NCBI GenBank assembly: GCA_015075305.1
Contig: JABTUS010000003.1
Coordinates: forward strand, 372,001 to 436,000
Direction: 5' to 3'
Length of the DNA: 64,000 nt
DNA from: Opitutaceae bacterium
GTDB lineage: Bacteria > Verrucomicrobiota > Verrucomicrobiia > Opitutales > Opitutaceae
This document shows positions 29,901 through 42,010 of this stretch, in pieces. The position numbers and the translations under genes are program-made. Position 1 is the stretch's first letter. The number at the start of each line of letters is the position of its first letter. The notes below the pieces were generated by a model. It had not been told where the DNA came from, ran no database searches, and saw only the letters and a program-made list of their open reading frames with translations.

Positions 29901-30236
29901 GTCGGAGCCGACCTTGAAGCGGACAATGACCATCGCCTGTCCGGGGCGCGACGTCGAGTAGAGGTACTCGACGCCGGGAATCTCCCAGAGAAACTTCTCC
30001 AGCGGTCGGGTGACGCGGTTCTCAATCTCATGCGCCGTAACACCCGGCATGGCCACAAGCACATCGATCATGGGCACCTTGATCTGCGGTTCCTCCTCGC
30101 GCGGGAGCATGATCACGGCGAAGGTGCCCAGCAGCAGCGAGGCCACGATCGCAAGCGGCGTCAGCCGCGATGCGGTGAATGCAGTGGCCAGGCGGCCGGC
30201 AAGAGTGTCGCGCGCTGGCGGAGCGGGCAGGCTCAT
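26970..30236 (-). CDS. RND efflux pump inner-membrane subunit
   Basis: A 1088-residue resistance-nodulation-division transporter (AcrB/MexB-like length) driven by protons. There is one N-terminal helix ([20 protein letters not shown]), porter domains ([24 protein letters not shown]), the RND core with [17 protein letters not shown] near residue 405 whose Asp pair relays protons, and the second half with [18 protein letters not shown] near 1000. Its start overlaps the stop of the membrane-fusion gene by 4 bases (ATGA). Substrate not determinable; it resembles HAE1-like pumps of Gram-negative bacteria. No TolC-type gene is adjacent. Confidence 0.92.
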   Translation of the reverse strand: MSLPAPPARDTLAGRLATAFTASRLTPLAIVASLLLGTFAVIMLPREEEPQIKVPMIDVLVAMPGVTAHEIENRVTRPLEKFLWEIPGVEYLYSTSRPGQAMVIVRFKVGSDLETALVRLHKQLDAHADQIPPGASPPLVKPRTIDDVPVAALTLHSATQDHHALRRLAAQLDDAIKALPEIAETTIIGGLRSQLRVQVDPARLASRGLTLDDVSHSLRAANARTQAGSLSTANREILVDVGGYLRDASDAAAVVLGTAGGKPIFLRDVANVIESPAEPADYVLFGSPTAPEEAAVTLAIAKRPGANAIRIVREIEGAVHRLQGSLLPPDVTVTVTRNYGATAAEKSNELLFHMGIAVFGVAILIRAFLGWRESLIVLLAIPVTLGLTLLVFFLYGYTLNRITLFALIFSIGILVDDAIVVVENIVRHQRLPSSAGRPLTEIAIEAVREVGNPTVLATWAVIAAVLPMAFVGGLMGPYMRPIPIGASAAMVFSLIVAFTVTPWAAVRVLRRRFSKAGASAAAASDDDHAPDDFFTRIYHKVMDPIIAQARWRWAFLALIATLLLAAAALVPLGIVKVKMLPFDNKSEFQVILDMPEGSTLEETTRVAREMAAAVRVEPEVSDYQVYAGTASPFNFNGLVRHYFQRRGPNVADIQVNLLPKGERSDQSHDIAMRVRPRLAGIAAKHGAAVAIAEVPPGPPVLQTLVAEVYGPGEESRLALAREIKGIFQKTDGVVDVDWYVEEQQPTAFFRIDRLKAAQLNVTPESITRTLRTATSGAAVDLLHRPLEREDIELRVELPRFRRGRAEDLLSLQVVPDNQATLPLEQRTSIPLSELVSIEHTVGERYLYRKNLRPVVYVTGDVAGAIASPAYALFEMNRAIGRLDGRNFGGTKSSIELYHLHQPDSELEPVIKWDGEWHVTLEVFRDLGLAFAAVCILIYMLMVGWFKSYMTPFVIMIVIPLSLIGILPAHAVTGAFFTATSMIGFMAGAGIIVRNSIILVDFIELRRSHGLPLAEAVVEAGAIRFRPMLLTALAVVVGASVILADPIFQGLALSLIAGEIASLLISRFAVPTLYFMMESRRTGRPRQPA

Positions 30237-31243
30237 GGCTCGGTTGTGACGGGTGAGCCGTCGCGAAGTGCCGCAGGCGGATTGAGGATGACGCTTTCGC
30301 CCGCCGAGAGGCCGGAGAGAATTTCGACCCGTTCGCCGATTGTCCTGCCGACCTTGACGAGGCGGAGGACGGCGTGTTGTCCAACGACAACGAAAATGCG
30401 TTCCATCTGGCCGAAGGAGGTGACGGCACTGGCAGGGACGACGATGGCCGTGTCTGATGCGCTTGGAATGAGCAGCCGCGCAAACTGACCGGAGAAAGCC
30501 TCGGGTGTCGAGAAGGACAGTTTTGCGAAGCGTGTGTGGGTCAGCGGGTCAGCCGAGGCGATCTCCTCTATGCGCCCGGTCACCGGCGGTGCCTTGCGAT
30601 CGAGCTGGACGCCGAGCTCCGTTCCGACAGCGAAAGAGGCCGAGAACTCCTCGGGAAGAGAGCCTTCCGCGCGGAGGTCCTGCGTGGATTCCATGACAAG
30701 CAGCGATGCGCCCGGTGTGGCAAGGTCGCCGGAGAGTTTGAACTGCGTTGTGACCCGGCCTGCGAATGGTGCGGCGATCCGGGTGTGGGCGACGAGTGCC
30801 TCAGCCGCGGTGACGCCCGCCCGGGCGATGCGGAGTGCATCGGTGGCTGCGCGCAGCGCTTCGGGAGGGCTGACGCGGCGCTCCACCAGGTCGGTTTCAC
30901 GCGCGACGGCGCGCTCCGCCTCGGCGAACTGGGCGCGGGCGAGGCCGAGCCGGGCGTCCGCGTCGGGCGACGAGAGGCGCACGAGTGGATCACCGGCGGA
31001 CGCCTTTTGCCCCAGCAGAGCGATTTCAACGATGGCGCCCGTAATCTGGGAGGAAATGTCCGCGCGCAGGGCGGGGCGCACCACAGCGGGAACCTCGACG
31101 AAAGCGGGGATGACTTCGGCGGCGGCGCGCGTGGTTTTCACCGCAATGGCAGCCTGGTCCCGCGCGTCATGCGCCGGCGGCGACTTGTGGCAGGCCGCAA
31201 GTGCCAGGACTGCGAGCAGGGAAGGGAATGCCCGGGTGCGCAT
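30233..31243 (-). CDS. RND efflux periplasmic adaptor (membrane-fusion) lipoprotein
   Basis: A 336-residue adaptor joining the RND pump to an outer-membrane channel. It starts [18 protein letters not shown] with an LAAC lipobox, which fixes the start at 31243 although the frame is open further upstream. It shows the split biotinyl/lipoyl halves ([43 protein letters not shown]), an alpha-hairpin between them, and a beta-barrel with [20 protein letters not shown]. It is coupled to the RND gene by a 4-base overlap and follows a DUF2892 gene by 8 bases. Confidence 0.9.
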   Translation of the reverse strand: MRTRAFPSLLAVLALAACHKSPPAHDARDQAAIAVKTTRAAAEVIPAFVEVPAVVRPALRADISSQITGAIVEIALLGQKASAGDPLVRLSSPDADARLGLARAQFAEAERAVARETDLVERRVSPPEALRAATDALRIARAGVTAAEALVAHTRIAAPFAGRVTTQFKLSGDLATPGASLLVMESTQDLRAEGSLPEEFSASFAVGTELGVQLDRKAPPVTGRIEEIASADPLTHTRFAKLSFSTPEAFSGQFARLLIPSASDTAIVVPASAVTSFGQMERIFVVVGQHAVLRLVKVGRTIGERVEILSGLSAGESVILNPPAALRDGSPVTTEP

Positions 31244-31251
31244 GTTGGTCT

Positions 31252-31473
31252 TCAGGCGCGGGGACGGCGGATGCAGCTCGTGGTCGGATCGATCCATCCC
31301 AGTTTCTTCAGGATCAGCAGCGGTGGACAGAAACCGGTGAAGGCCGACTGGATCAGATTGAAGCCCACGAAGGTGGGGAGGAGGAGCCAGCGGAAGTCCA
31401 CGAAGACGGTGAGGGCGCATCCCACCAGGACAACTGAACCGGCAAGAACGCGGATGAAGGATTCGGTTTTCAT
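31252..31473 (-). CDS. DUF2892 (YgaP-like) small membrane protein
   Basis: A 73-residue protein with two hydrophobic helices, ending GFNLIQSAFTGFCPPLLILKKLG, the hallmark of the DUF2892/YgaP transmembrane domain (conserved GFCP). Start ATG 31473 is preferred over the longer frame to 31518. First gene of the efflux operon and divergent from an ArsR regulator. The pairing of an ArsR regulator with this domain parallels YgaV-YgaP and BigR systems, which deal with sulfide/persulfide. No rhodanese domain is present here. Confidence 0.8.
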   Translation of the reverse strand: MKTESFIRVLAGSVVLVGCALTVFVDFRWLLLPTFVGFNLIQSAFTGFCPPLLILKKLGWIDPTTSCIRRPRA

Positions 31474-31502
31474 GAAGTTATGTATGAGCAAACAATCAAA
31501 TA

Positions 31503-31519
31503 CTTGAGTTATAGTCAAG
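31503..31519. promoter_or_regulatory. Candidate ArsR operator
   Basis: Inverted repeat CTTGA-N7-TCAAG, just 7 bases upstream of the regulator start and in the 53-base gap shared with the divergent efflux operon. Position and symmetry fit autoregulation by the ArsR-type protein; no binding data can be inferred beyond that. Confidence 0.5.
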
Positions 31520-31526
31520 ACCTGAT

Positions 31527-31868
31527 ATGGTCTGGGAAATGAGCAGGCACTCCCTTTTCTCCGACGAGGCCCTTGAACTTGTCGCCCGTCGTTTTGCGGT
31601 GCTGGCGGAGCCGATGCGGCTGCGCATCATCCAGTCCCTCTTCGACGGCGAAAGAAATGTCTCCGAGCTGGCGGCGGCCACGGGCGGCACCCAGGCGAAC
31701 GTGTCGCGCCACCTGCAGACGCTGACCACCGCCGGCGTGCTGGGCCGGCGGAAGGAGGGGCTGCAGGTGTTCTATCGGATAACCGATCCGACGATCCCCA
31801 AGCTGTGCGACCTGGTCTGCGGCAGCCTGGAGAAGTCGCTCAGCCGCCAGATGGCGAGTCTGGGTTGA
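31527..31868 (+). CDS. ArsR-family transcriptional regulator
   Basis: A 113-residue winged-helix repressor: RRFAVLAEPMRLRIIQSLFDGE, the recognition helix GTQANVSRHLQTLTTAGVLG and the wing RKEGLQVFYRI. It lacks the cysteine normally found in the alpha-2/3 region of BigR/SqrR (here IIQSL) but has Cys94 and Cys98 (KLCDLVC) near the C-terminus, so a sensing mechanism based on this local pair is possible. Divergent from DUF2892-MFP-RND, which it presumably represses. ATG 31539 is an alternative start. Confidence 0.87.
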   Translation: MVWEMSRHSLFSDEALELVARRFAVLAEPMRLRIIQSLFDGERNVSELAAATGGTQANVSRHLQTLTTAGVLGRRKEGLQVFYRITDPTIPKLCDLVCGSLEKSLSRQMASLG

Positions 31869-31946
31869 GAAACCCGGGGGCCCGGGCTTCCCGGCTGGCC
31901 ACAGCGGGCACTTTACGTCCGGACTGCGGGCGTCTATCGATCGTTC

Positions 31947-33089
31947 ATGCGTCCTCTGGAAGGAATCCTTGTCCTCGATTTTTCGCAGTTTCTTGCCGGC
32001 CCCATGGCCTCGCTGAAGCTCGCCGATCTGGGGGCGCGCGTCGTCAAGATTGAGCGGCCCGGCACGGGGGACCTGTGCCGTCAGCTTTTCATTTCGAATC
32101 TCGAGCTCGATGGGGACAGCACGCTTTTCCACACCATCAACCGCAACAAGGAGAGCTATGCGGCGGACCTGAAGAACCCGGTTCATTTCTCCGCCGTGAA
32201 GCGGCTCATTGCACGGGCCGATGTGATGATCGAGAACTTCCGCCCGGGCGTCATGCAGAAGCTCGGGTTCGGCTGGGATGCGATGCGCGAATTGAATCCG
32301 CGGCTCATCTACGGCTCGGTGACGGGCTATGGGAGCAGTGGTCCGTGGGTGGACAAGCCGGGCCAGGATCTGCTTGCACAGTCGCTTTCCGGTGTCACCT
32401 GGCTCAGTGGCGACGCCACCCAGGGACCCGTCCCCATGGGTCTCGCTGTTGCCGACATGATGGCGGGCAATCATCTCATGCAGGGCATCCTTGCTTGCCT
32501 CGTGCGCCGGGGAGTCACGGGCGAGGGCGGCCGTGTGGAGGTGAGCCTGCTTGAGTCCGTCATTGATTTCCAATTCGAGGTGCTCACCACGTACCTCAAC
32601 GATGGCGGGCGCGCGCCGCGGCGCAGTTCGGTCAACAATGCCCACGCCTATCTCGGCGCGCCCTATGGGATCTACGCCACGGCGGACGGCTTCATCGCGA
32701 TTGCGATGGGATCCGTGCCGGTGCTCGGCAGGCTCCTGGGCTGCGCGCCCCTGCTGGCGTACGAGGACCGAAAAAGCTGGTTCACGGAGCGCGACACGAT
32801 CAAGGCCGCGCTTGCGGCGCACCTGTTCGCGCAAGGCACGGCGCACTGGCTCGCGATTCTCGAGCCGGCGGACATCTGGTGCGCCGATGTGCTCACCTGG
32901 GAACGGCTGTTTGCGCATGAAGGCTTTCGCGCGGCTGACATGGTGCAGGAAGTCACCCGCGCCAATGGCGCACGATTCCGCACGACGCGCTGTCCCATCC
33001 GCATTGACGGCGAGGTGCTGAAGTCGCCTGCCGGCGCCCCAAGGGTGGGCGAGCACAATGCCGCGCTTGCGGAGGAGTTCCTGACCTGA
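31947..33089 (+). CDS. CaiB/BaiF family (type III) CoA-transferase
   Basis: A 380-residue enzyme that moves CoA between carboxylic acids. It has the family N-terminus [65 protein letters not shown] and [13 protein letters not shown]; the Asp in that last segment is the family's catalytic carboxylate. The C-terminal part ([19 protein letters not shown]) is also typical. It lies 53 bases before a MaoC-like gene on the same strand, suggesting a joint role in an acyl-CoA pathway. Confidence 0.9.
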   Translation: MRPLEGILVLDFSQFLAGPMASLKLADLGARVVKIERPGTGDLCRQLFISNLELDGDSTLFHTINRNKESYAADLKNPVHFSAVKRLIARADVMIENFRPGVMQKLGFGWDAMRELNPRLIYGSVTGYGSSGPWVDKPGQDLLAQSLSGVTWLSGDATQGPVPMGLAVADMMAGNHLMQGILACLVRRGVTGEGGRVEVSLLESVIDFQFEVLTTYLNDGGRAPRRSSVNNAHAYLGAPYGIYATADGFIAIAMGSVPVLGRLLGCAPLLAYEDRKSWFTERDTIKAALAAHLFAQGTAHWLAILEPADIWCADVLTWERLFAHEGFRAADMVQEVTRANGARFRTTRCPIRIDGEVLKSPAGAPRVGEHNAALAEEFLT

Positions 33090-33142
33090 AGGGTGGGCGT
33101 CCGCAATGGCTCGCGCGGTTCGCGCAACGATTCTCAAGAACC

Positions 33143-33658
33143 ATGAAAAATCCGAATCCCGATCCGACGAAGCATGCTGAGATTCCAGTTTGGAATGCCG
33201 AGAACTGGTTTTACGAGGACATCGTCATTGGCAGGAAGATCCGTTCGATCCGGCGCACGATCAGCGAAGGAGAGAGCATGCAGTTCAATGCGCTTGTCCT
33301 CGACATGCATCCCTATGTGGCGGATGAGCTGTTTGCGAGCAAGGAGGGCCTGTTTGGCCGGCGTCTTGTAGCCGGCGCCTTTGTGTTTTCCGCCGGCCTG
33401 GGGCTTGTCGCGACGAATTGCGTCAACGCCTTCAGTTACGGCTACGACAAGCTCCGCTTCATCAAGCCGGTCTTCATCGGCGACACGATCTACGCCATCA
33501 AGACGGATCTGGAGAAGACGCCCAAGTATCCGGAGATGGGCCTCTGCCGCGCGGCCTATGAGATCTTCAAGAATGACGGGGAGCTCGTCCTCTACTGCGA
33601 GCATTTGCAGACGGTGAAGTATCGCAATGCGCCGGGCTGCGCTGGGACGAAGGAGTGA
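33143..33658 (+). CDS. MaoC-like hot-dog hydratase
   Basis: A 171-residue hot-dog-fold protein. It begins with the MaoC lead [23 protein letters not shown], then a central helix region ending [16 protein letters not shown], and [20 protein letters not shown] in the sheet. Enoyl-CoA hydratases of this type use an Asp/His pair; here the equivalent segment reads [13 protein letters not shown], with Asp and His. It follows the CoA-transferase gene, so a 2-enoyl-CoA or mesaconyl-type hydration is plausible. Substrate not known. Confidence 0.85.
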   Translation: MKNPNPDPTKHAEIPVWNAENWFYEDIVIGRKIRSIRRTISEGESMQFNALVLDMHPYVADELFASKEGLFGRRLVAGAFVFSAGLGLVATNCVNAFSYGYDKLRFIKPVFIGDTIYAIKTDLEKTPKYPEMGLCRAAYEIFKNDGELVLYCEHLQTVKYRNAPGCAGTKE

Positions 33659-33863
33659 TGCGGGTGGGACATTGCGAGAATGAGACCTGGCGACACGGGA
33701 GTGAAATGCGTGGAAGGGAATATGCACCGGCGTTGTGGCGCGACGCGCGATCCCTGGGCATGCATGCCGGCCCATCGGTCGGGGTGCGGCGCTTTCTGGC
33801 TTTTCCAGGCGCGAAGGCGGGGCTTTTCCTGACCCGCCGCAAGGCATGGCGCTGCCGCCTGCG

Positions 33864-35252
33864 CTACAGTGCGTGAATGGCGCTCTTTGAGACGGCGAGG
33901 CCTGCTTCCTTCAATGCCTCGCTCATCGTGGGATGGGCGTGGATCGTGCGGCCGAGGTCTTCGGCGCTTCCACCGTATTCCATGTGGGCCACGATCTCGG
34001 AGATCAGCTCGCCGGCATTGGCCCCGAGAATCTGGGCGCCGAGAATCCGGTCGGTCTTTGAATCCGCGATGATCTTCACAAAGCCGTCGGTAGCCCCGGC
34101 GGCGATTGCGCGGCCATTGGCCGCGAAGTTGAACTTGCCGACTGTTACTGAAAGGCCCTGTGCCTTGGCCGCATCCTCGCCGAGCCCGACGGAAGCAACC
34201 TCCGGAGCCGTGTAGACGACGCCCGGCACAAGGTCCCAGTTGATGTGGCCCGCCTTTCCGGCGATCCATTCGGCGACGGCGGCACCGTCCTCCTCGGCCT
34301 TGTGCGCGAGCATGGGGCCGGCGACGACGTCGCCGATCGCCCAGATGCCGGGCGCGCTGGTTTTCAGGCGGGCGTCGACCTTGATGCGCTTTTTCTCGTC
34401 AAGAATGACTCCGGCCTTTTCAAGGCCGAGTTCATCGGCAAAGGGTCGCCGGCCCACGGCCACGAGCACCTTGTCGGCGGGAAACTCGAGCGGCTTGCCA
34501 TCGCGTTCGGCGGTGAGGACGCCCTTGGAATATCCGGTGACCTTTGCTCCAACCTCGATCTTCAGGCCCTGCTTCTGCAGGATGCGTGTGAAGCTGCGGA
34601 TGACATCGTCGTCAAAGGTCGCGATGATCTTTGGAAGAAACTCGACCACCGTCACCTCGCTGCCCAGGCGCGACCAGACCGAGCCCAGTTCGAGTCCGAT
34701 GACGCCTCCACCAACGACAACGAGCTTCTTTGGAACCTCCTTGAAGGCGATGGCGTCGTCGCTGGAAACCACGGTTTTCCCATCGAACCTGAGGAAGGGA
34801 AGCTCCACCGGCACGGAGCCTGTGGCGATCACAATGTTTTTGCCGGAAATTTCGGTGACCGCGCCGCCTGGGGCGGTTATGTTCACTGTGGATGCGGAAG
34901 CAAAGGCTGCTGCGCCGGTGAAGACCGAGACCTTCCTGCCCTTTGCCAACTGGGAGACGCCGCCGACAAGTTTGCCCACGACGGCGTCCTTGCGTTTCAT
35001 CATGGCCGCGAGATCAAAGTCGACCGCTCCCAGCTTGATGCCGTGCTCGGCGGCGTGCTGGCGGGCGAAGACAAGGTGCTCGCTCGAATGCAGCAGGGCC
35101 TTGCTCGGAATGCAGCCCACGTTGAGGCAGGTTCCCCCGAGCGTCGCCCGCTTTTCGATCAACGCCACCTTGAGGCCGAGTTGAGACGCGCGAAACGCGC
35201 AGACGTAGCCGCCGGGTCCGGCGCCGATGACGATGAGATCGAAGGATTCCAT
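33864..35252 (-). CDS. lpd: Dihydrolipoyl dehydrogenase (E3)
   Basis: A 462-residue flavoprotein that reoxidises dihydrolipoyl groups of the 2-oxoglutarate dehydrogenase complex using NAD+. FAD site DLIVIGAGPGGYVCAFRASQ, redox disulfide GGTCLNVGCIPSK (about residues 37-49), NAD site VVVGGGVIGLELGSVW, ATGSVP, and the C-terminal His-Glu pair in IHAHPTMSEALKE. The frame is open to 35402 upstream, but the start at 35252 gives the normal N-terminus. It is the last gene of the sucA-sucB-lpd cluster. Confidence 0.95.
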   Translation of the reverse strand: MESFDLIVIGAGPGGYVCAFRASQLGLKVALIEKRATLGGTCLNVGCIPSKALLHSSEHLVFARQHAAEHGIKLGAVDFDLAAMMKRKDAVVGKLVGGVSQLAKGRKVSVFTGAAAFASASTVNITAPGGAVTEISGKNIVIATGSVPVELPFLRFDGKTVVSSDDAIAFKEVPKKLVVVGGGVIGLELGSVWSRLGSEVTVVEFLPKIIATFDDDVIRSFTRILQKQGLKIEVGAKVTGYSKGVLTAERDGKPLEFPADKVLVAVGRRPFADELGLEKAGVILDEKKRIKVDARLKTSAPGIWAIGDVVAGPMLAHKAEEDGAAVAEWIAGKAGHINWDLVPGVVYTAPEVASVGLGEDAAKAQGLSVTVGKFNFAANGRAIAAGATDGFVKIIADSKTDRILGAQILGANAGELISEIVAHMEYGGSAEDLGRTIHAHPTMSEALKEAGLAVSKSAIHAL

Positions 35253-35322
35253 GGCAGAAAGACTGGTGGACAGGCGCGACGACAGCGGCCGTCGCGGGGT
35301 CCGGACAAGGGTGGATGCGCGC

Positions 35323-36549
35323 CTAGATGGACAGCAGCAGGCGGGTGGGATCCTCGATCGCCTGCTTGACCTTGACGAGGAAAGTGACGGCTTCCCTGCC
35401 ATCGACGAGCCTGTGGTCGTAGCTCAGCGCAAGATACATCATCGGGCGAATGACGACCTGGCCGTTGATGGCGACGGGGCGTTCGTTGATGGCATGCAGG
35501 CCGAGGATGCCGCTCTGTGGGGCGTTGAGTATCGGCGTCGAAAGCATCGAGCCGAAAATGCCGCCATTGGTGATGGTGAACACGCCGCCTTCGAGGTCGG
35601 CGAGCGTGATCTTGTTGTCGCGGGCCTTTTTCGCCGCCTCACCAATCGCCTTCTCGATATCCGCCATGCCCAGCCTGTCGGCATCGCGGATGACCGGCAC
35701 CATCAGGCCCTTTTCGGTCGAGACGGCGACTCCGATGTCGAAGTAATGATTCTGGATGATCTCGTCGTCCGCGAACTGGGCGTTGATGGCGGGCACCTCC
35801 TTCAGCGCGTGAACGACCGCCTTTGTGAAGAAGGACATGAAGCCGAGCTTGATGCCGTTCTTCTTCACGAAGTCGTCCTGGTATTTTGCGCGCAGGGCCA
35901 TGACGGCGGACATGTCGACCTCGTTGAACGTTGTGAGCATGGCGGCCTCGTGTTGCGCCTGCACCAATCGTTCGGCGATGCGTTTCCGGAGCGGGGAAAG
36001 CTTTCTGCGGGACTGCCTGGCCGCCGGTGATGCGATGGCAACCGCGGCAGGCGCTACGGGAACCACCTCGGCGGAGCTTCTGGCTGGGGCGGACATTTCG
36101 CGCGGCGCGGATTCGGCGGCGGCGAGGACGTCACCCTTTGTGACGCGTCCGCCCTTCCCCGATCCGGCAAGGCCGGACGGATCGATGCCGGTCTCCTCCG
36201 CCACGCGCCGCACGGCTGGCGACAGCGGGAGGGATGCGCCCTTCGCCGCGGAGGGCACGGGTGCGGTCTTGCTTTCGCCGGCCTGTGCGGCAGGCGCCGC
36301 GGGGGCGGCGGCATCGGTGTCGATTGTGGCTACGACCTCGCCGATCTTGACCTCCGTTCCAACCGCGACCTTGAGCGCAATCCGGCCGGCGGCCTCCGCG
36401 GTCCCTTCGGACGTTATCTTGTCGGTTTCGAGTTCGAAGAGAGGCTGATCCCTCTTGACGGTGGCGCCGTCGGCGACATGCCACTTTGCGAGCACGCCGG
36501 AATTTATGGATTCGCCGAGGGGGGGGATCTTGACTTCGAGAAGAGGCAT
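35323..36549 (-). CDS. sucB: Dihydrolipoamide succinyltransferase (E2 of 2-oxoglutarate dehydrogenase)
   Basis: A 408-residue E2 enzyme. It has one lipoyl domain ([20 protein letters not shown], with lipoylated Lys in ETDKITSE near residue 43), a linker, a peripheral-subunit binding domain ([33 protein letters not shown]) and the catalytic domain ending [19 protein letters not shown], where His and Asp form the active site. Between sucA and lpd on the same strand, with 39 bases to sucA. Confidence 0.95.
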   Translation of the reverse strand: MPLLEVKIPPLGESINSGVLAKWHVADGATVKRDQPLFELETDKITSEGTAEAAGRIALKVAVGTEVKIGEVVATIDTDAAAPAAPAAQAGESKTAPVPSAAKGASLPLSPAVRRVAEETGIDPSGLAGSGKGGRVTKGDVLAAAESAPREMSAPARSSAEVVPVAPAAVAIASPAARQSRRKLSPLRKRIAERLVQAQHEAAMLTTFNEVDMSAVMALRAKYQDDFVKKNGIKLGFMSFFTKAVVHALKEVPAINAQFADDEIIQNHYFDIGVAVSTEKGLMVPVIRDADRLGMADIEKAIGEAAKKARDNKITLADLEGGVFTITNGGIFGSMLSTPILNAPQSGILGLHAINERPVAINGQVVIRPMMYLALSYDHRLVDGREAVTFLVKVKQAIEDPTRLLLSI

Positions 36550-36588
36550 GAGGAGTTCGGTTGAGAGTGCGCGCGGCGGAGAGGGCCG

Positions 36589-39360
<2,772 letters not shown>

Positions 39361-39547
39361 GGAAAGTGATGAGAATCAGGGTGGAGGGAGGTGAGGGTGG
39401 ATCGGAAAATGCAGGTTGCGGAAACACAATGGAGGCTCTCATTCAAGCTTCTGACGGTTCGAGAGGCAAGCGGGTGAAGGCCGGGGAGCCTGATTGAAAA
39501 CTCGCTTAACGAACTTAGCATGAACATTAGAAACGGGTTTCTCGACC

Positions 39548-39799
39548 ATGGAACAAGCGATCAAAGATTCACTAATGGAGTTGATGGAGGGCATCAAGCA
39601 ATCTGATGCCGAACGGATTGCTTTGGGATTGAAGCGTTTGGATGAACTGATGGAGGCCTCCCGGGATGAACTTCATCCGCAACTCATTCACTACCTCGAA
39701 GGACGCAGCTATGCGAAGGCGATGGCTTTCCTTGGCGGCGAAGGTGGGATCCCGGCGGGAATCTGCAGGGGACCCGGAAGAAACCCGCGGTCATCATGA
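39548..39799 (+). CDS. Small helical protein of unknown function
   Basis: An 83-residue protein, mostly charged helix (SLMELMEGIKQSDAERIALG, KRLDELMEASRDELHPQLIH), then a short basic tail. I do not recognise a family. Its stop overlaps the start of the SUI1-type gene by 4 bases (ATGA), and that gene in turn overlaps a CobW gene the same way, so the three form one translationally coupled operon. Start ATG 39548 is the only good one. Confidence 0.65.
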   Translation: MEQAIKDSLMELMEGIKQSDAERIALGLKRLDELMEASRDELHPQLIHYLEGRSYAKAMAFLGGEGGIPAGICRGPGRNPRSS

Positions 39800-40200
39800 G
39801 TGCGCCAAGGAAAGTTTCAACTTCCGGCGGCGACGCCTTGGGGCAGAATCCGTTTGCGGCGCTGGATACGGTTCGAAGCGACCTTCCGCCTGCCCGGGCT
39901 TCAAGCCCGGATTCAAGTCGGGGGAATGGCGATGAAGGCGGTGGAGCACGAAAGAACCGCGGTCGTGTGGATATTCGCCGGACAACGGCGGGACGCGGAG
40001 GCAAGACCGTGACGGTGATCGATGGCTTTGTCGGAATTGGCGTCGCGGAGAAGGAAAGTCTGGCCAAGACAATGCAGAAACGCTGCGGCTGCGGCGGCAC
40101 CGTGAAGGATGGCCGGATCGAAATCCAAGGGGACAAGCGGGAAGCGGTTGCACAGGTGCTCGAGGCCGCTGGGTTTCGCCCGGTGTTCGCGGGAGGATGA
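39796..40200 (+). CDS. SUI1/YciH-type translation factor homologue
   Basis: A 134-residue protein. The C-terminal 75 residues form an eIF1/SUI1 domain: RRTTAGRGGKTVTVIDGFVG, LAKTMQKRCGCGGTVKDGRI and EIQGDKREAVAQVLEAAGF, the classic GCGG-T-KDG-IE-QGD order of bacterial YciH and archaeal/eukaryotic eIF1. The N-terminal 60 residues are low-complexity Ser/Gly/Arg-rich. In eukaryotes and archaea SUI1 checks start-codon choice; the bacterial role is less clear. Middle gene of a 4-base-overlap operon. Confidence 0.85.
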   Translation: MSAPRKVSTSGGDALGQNPFAALDTVRSDLPPARASSPDSSRGNGDEGGGARKNRGRVDIRRTTAGRGGKTVTVIDGFVGIGVAEKESLAKTMQKRCGCGGTVKDGRIEIQGDKREAVAQVLEAAGFRPVFAGG

Positions 40201-41426
40201 GCGTGAGCGCGAATGTTCCGCCGGTCACCGTGCTCTGCGGGTTTCTCGGAGCAGGGAAGACGACGGTGCTGAATCATCTTCTCCCACAGAGTGAGGGCCG
40301 GCGCTGGGCGCTCGTGGTCAATGATGTCGGATCGATCAATATCGACGCCCGCCTCATTGCGCAGCGGACGGTTGAACTTTCCGGAGGTGCGGGTCGAGGG
40401 CAGCCTGTGATCGAACTCGGCAACGGGTGTGTCTGCTGTTCGATCAAGGACGAACTTGCGGAGTCGCTCGCGGAACTGGCCATGACGGGCCGCCCGGGCG
40501 GACCCCCGGGCGATCCCTATGATCACATCATCGTTGAGGCGACGGGCGTGGCTGAACCGAGGGGCGTGGCGCAGTTGTTCATTCAACGGAATCCCTTCGG
40601 CCGATCGCTCGCCGACCTCGCCGCTCTGCGCTCGCTCGTCACCGTGGTTGATGCGTCCCATTTTCTCGGGCTTTGGAATGCCCGTGTGACAACCCGCCCG
40701 CGGGGAGAAATCGCCGGCGCCGGGGAAACCGCCAGGGACCTCTTCGATCTGATGCTCGACCAGGTGGAGACGGCGGATCTGATCGTCGTGAACAAGTGCG
40801 ATCTGGTGTCGGAGGATCAGCGCATGATGCTGAGCGCCGCCATTGAGGGCGTGAATCCGAGGGCGGAGCTGCAATTCGTGGAGCACGGGCGGGTCTCGCG
40901 CGATGTTCTGCTGGACCACCAGCGATTTGAGCCCCGCACGACACTGTCCGGCGCGCGCTGGCTTCAGAGTCTCAACGCCGTTGCGCCGCAACTCCGCGGA
41001 GCTGCGGGCGCATCGGTTGTCAAGCCGCGCGCAGCGGCGCCTTCCTACGCGTTGAAATACGGCCTCTCCAGTTTTGTCTACCAGGCGCGCCGTCCGTTTT
41101 CGCGGGCGCGCTTTGAGGCGCGGATTCTCGGGGGCTTTCCCGGATTGGTGCGGGCGAAGGGATTCTGCTGGTGGGCGGAGTCGCCTGACGAGATGGGATT
41201 CCTGTCCGTCGCGGGGAGTCGTGCAAAACTGGATACGCTGAATTTCTGGTGGGCGTCGCTGATTGAGCATGGGCGCGCATCTCCCGGGGACAGGCCTGAG
41301 ATGATTCGGGCGCTCTGGGTCGAGCCCCATGGAGACCGCCGGCAGGAACTCGTGTTTATCGGGCAGTCCATGGATGAAGCGGCGATTCGTTCGGCGCTGG
41401 ATCAATGTCTGGTGGACGGCTCTTGA
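40197..41426 (+). CDS. CobW/COG0523 family metal-chaperone GTPase
   Basis: A 409-residue G3E GTPase. It has the P-loop GFLGAGKTTVLNHLL (about residues 16-30), the CXCC metal motif as GNGCVCCSIKDEL, VEATGVAEPRGV (switch region), VNKCDLVS (guanine specificity) and a CobW C-terminal domain with GFLSVAGSRAKLDTLNFWW. Such proteins insert Zn, Co or Fe into partner enzymes; the metal is not evident here. Coupled to the SUI1-type gene by a 4-base overlap, an unusual pairing. Confidence 0.9.
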   Translation: MSVSANVPPVTVLCGFLGAGKTTVLNHLLPQSEGRRWALVVNDVGSINIDARLIAQRTVELSGGAGRGQPVIELGNGCVCCSIKDELAESLAELAMTGRPGGPPGDPYDHIIVEATGVAEPRGVAQLFIQRNPFGRSLADLAALRSLVTVVDASHFLGLWNARVTTRPRGEIAGAGETARDLFDLMLDQVETADLIVVNKCDLVSEDQRMMLSAAIEGVNPRAELQFVEHGRVSRDVLLDHQRFEPRTTLSGARWLQSLNAVAPQLRGAAGASVVKPRAAAPSYALKYGLSSFVYQARRPFSRARFEARILGGFPGLVRAKGFCWWAESPDEMGFLSVAGSRAKLDTLNFWWASLIEHGRASPGDRPEMIRALWVEPHGDRRQELVFIGQSMDEAAIRSALDQCLVDGS

Positions 41427-41652
41427 ATGACCGTGAGGGCTGCAGTCTCGTCGGACTCCTGACAACGCATCGATTTCCGGGAAGGGAGGGATAAGTTGTT
41501 TGTGATTAGGAAAGTGGCGTTCGGACAAGCGGGGTGTGGGCTCAACCGCGTCGAATTGGCTTACACTCGCACGAAAGCGCAAACACGAGACGTTTTGGAA
41601 AAAACTTGAGGGGTTCTGAGAGTAACCAATTCAGATATAGCCACATATATCT

Positions 41653-41686
41653 ACGTAGATTTGCAGCTGGTAGAAACACGTAGATT
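41653..41686. repeat. Direct repeats upstream of the small CTERM-like gene
   Basis: ACGTAGATT occurs at 41653-41661 and 41678-41686, 25 bases apart, ending 32 bases before the start of the next gene. The stretch 41427-41718 around it is AT-richer than its surroundings and has no gene. A regulator binding to both copies is possible. Confidence 0.45.
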
Positions 41687-41718
41687 GGAATGCGACGTGC
41701 TAAGGATGCGCCGTTCCC

Positions 41719-41919
41719 ATGTTGTTCTCACCAAATCGAGTCCATCAGTTGTCCGCTGTTTCAGGCAGTGCGTTGTTGTTGGTGGTGCCCATGCGCCTTG
41801 GCGCGCAGACGGTGCCCACGGCGCAGGTGAGTGAAGGTGGCTACACGCTGTTTTTTCTCGGACTCGGGCTGGTGGCGCTTGCCGTATACAATCTGCGCAA
41901 GCGGAAGTCGCGGGAATAG
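41719..41919 (+). CDS. 66-residue exported protein with a PEP/VPDSG-CTERM-like tail
   Basis: A very short protein made of a signal peptide (SALLLVVPMRLGAQ) and, after only about ten residues, a C-terminal sorting-like tail: VSEGGYTLFFLGLGLVALAV followed by basic NLRKRKSRE. A small conserved cue, one membrane helix and a basic end is the layout of PEP-CTERM and VPDSG-CTERM tails common in Verrucomicrobiota; here the usual VP-(D/E)-(S/G)-G is VSEGG. There is almost no mature protein in between. It may be a stand-alone membrane peptide instead. Confidence 0.55.
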   Translation: MLFSPNRVHQLSAVSGSALLLVVPMRLGAQTVPTAQVSEGGYTLFFLGLGLVALAVYNLRKRKSRE

Positions 41920-42010
41920 CGCGGTCGCACCAGCGCGGTTGTGAACGCCAGCGGGTGACGCAGCCACAACGCGCACTTGCATTGCCGCGACCTCGTCGCG
42001 ACCGTGAAGC

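Noticed and set aside
31515-33137. Long minus-strand open frame of 540 codons opposite the CoA-transferase gene
   Set aside because: Antisense of a clear CaiB/BaiF gene; the translated product is Arg/His/Ala-rich with no domain, as expected for a high-GC mirror frame.
34245-35369. 374-codon plus-strand frame opposite lpd
   Set aside because: Antisense to a full-length dihydrolipoyl dehydrogenase with all motifs.
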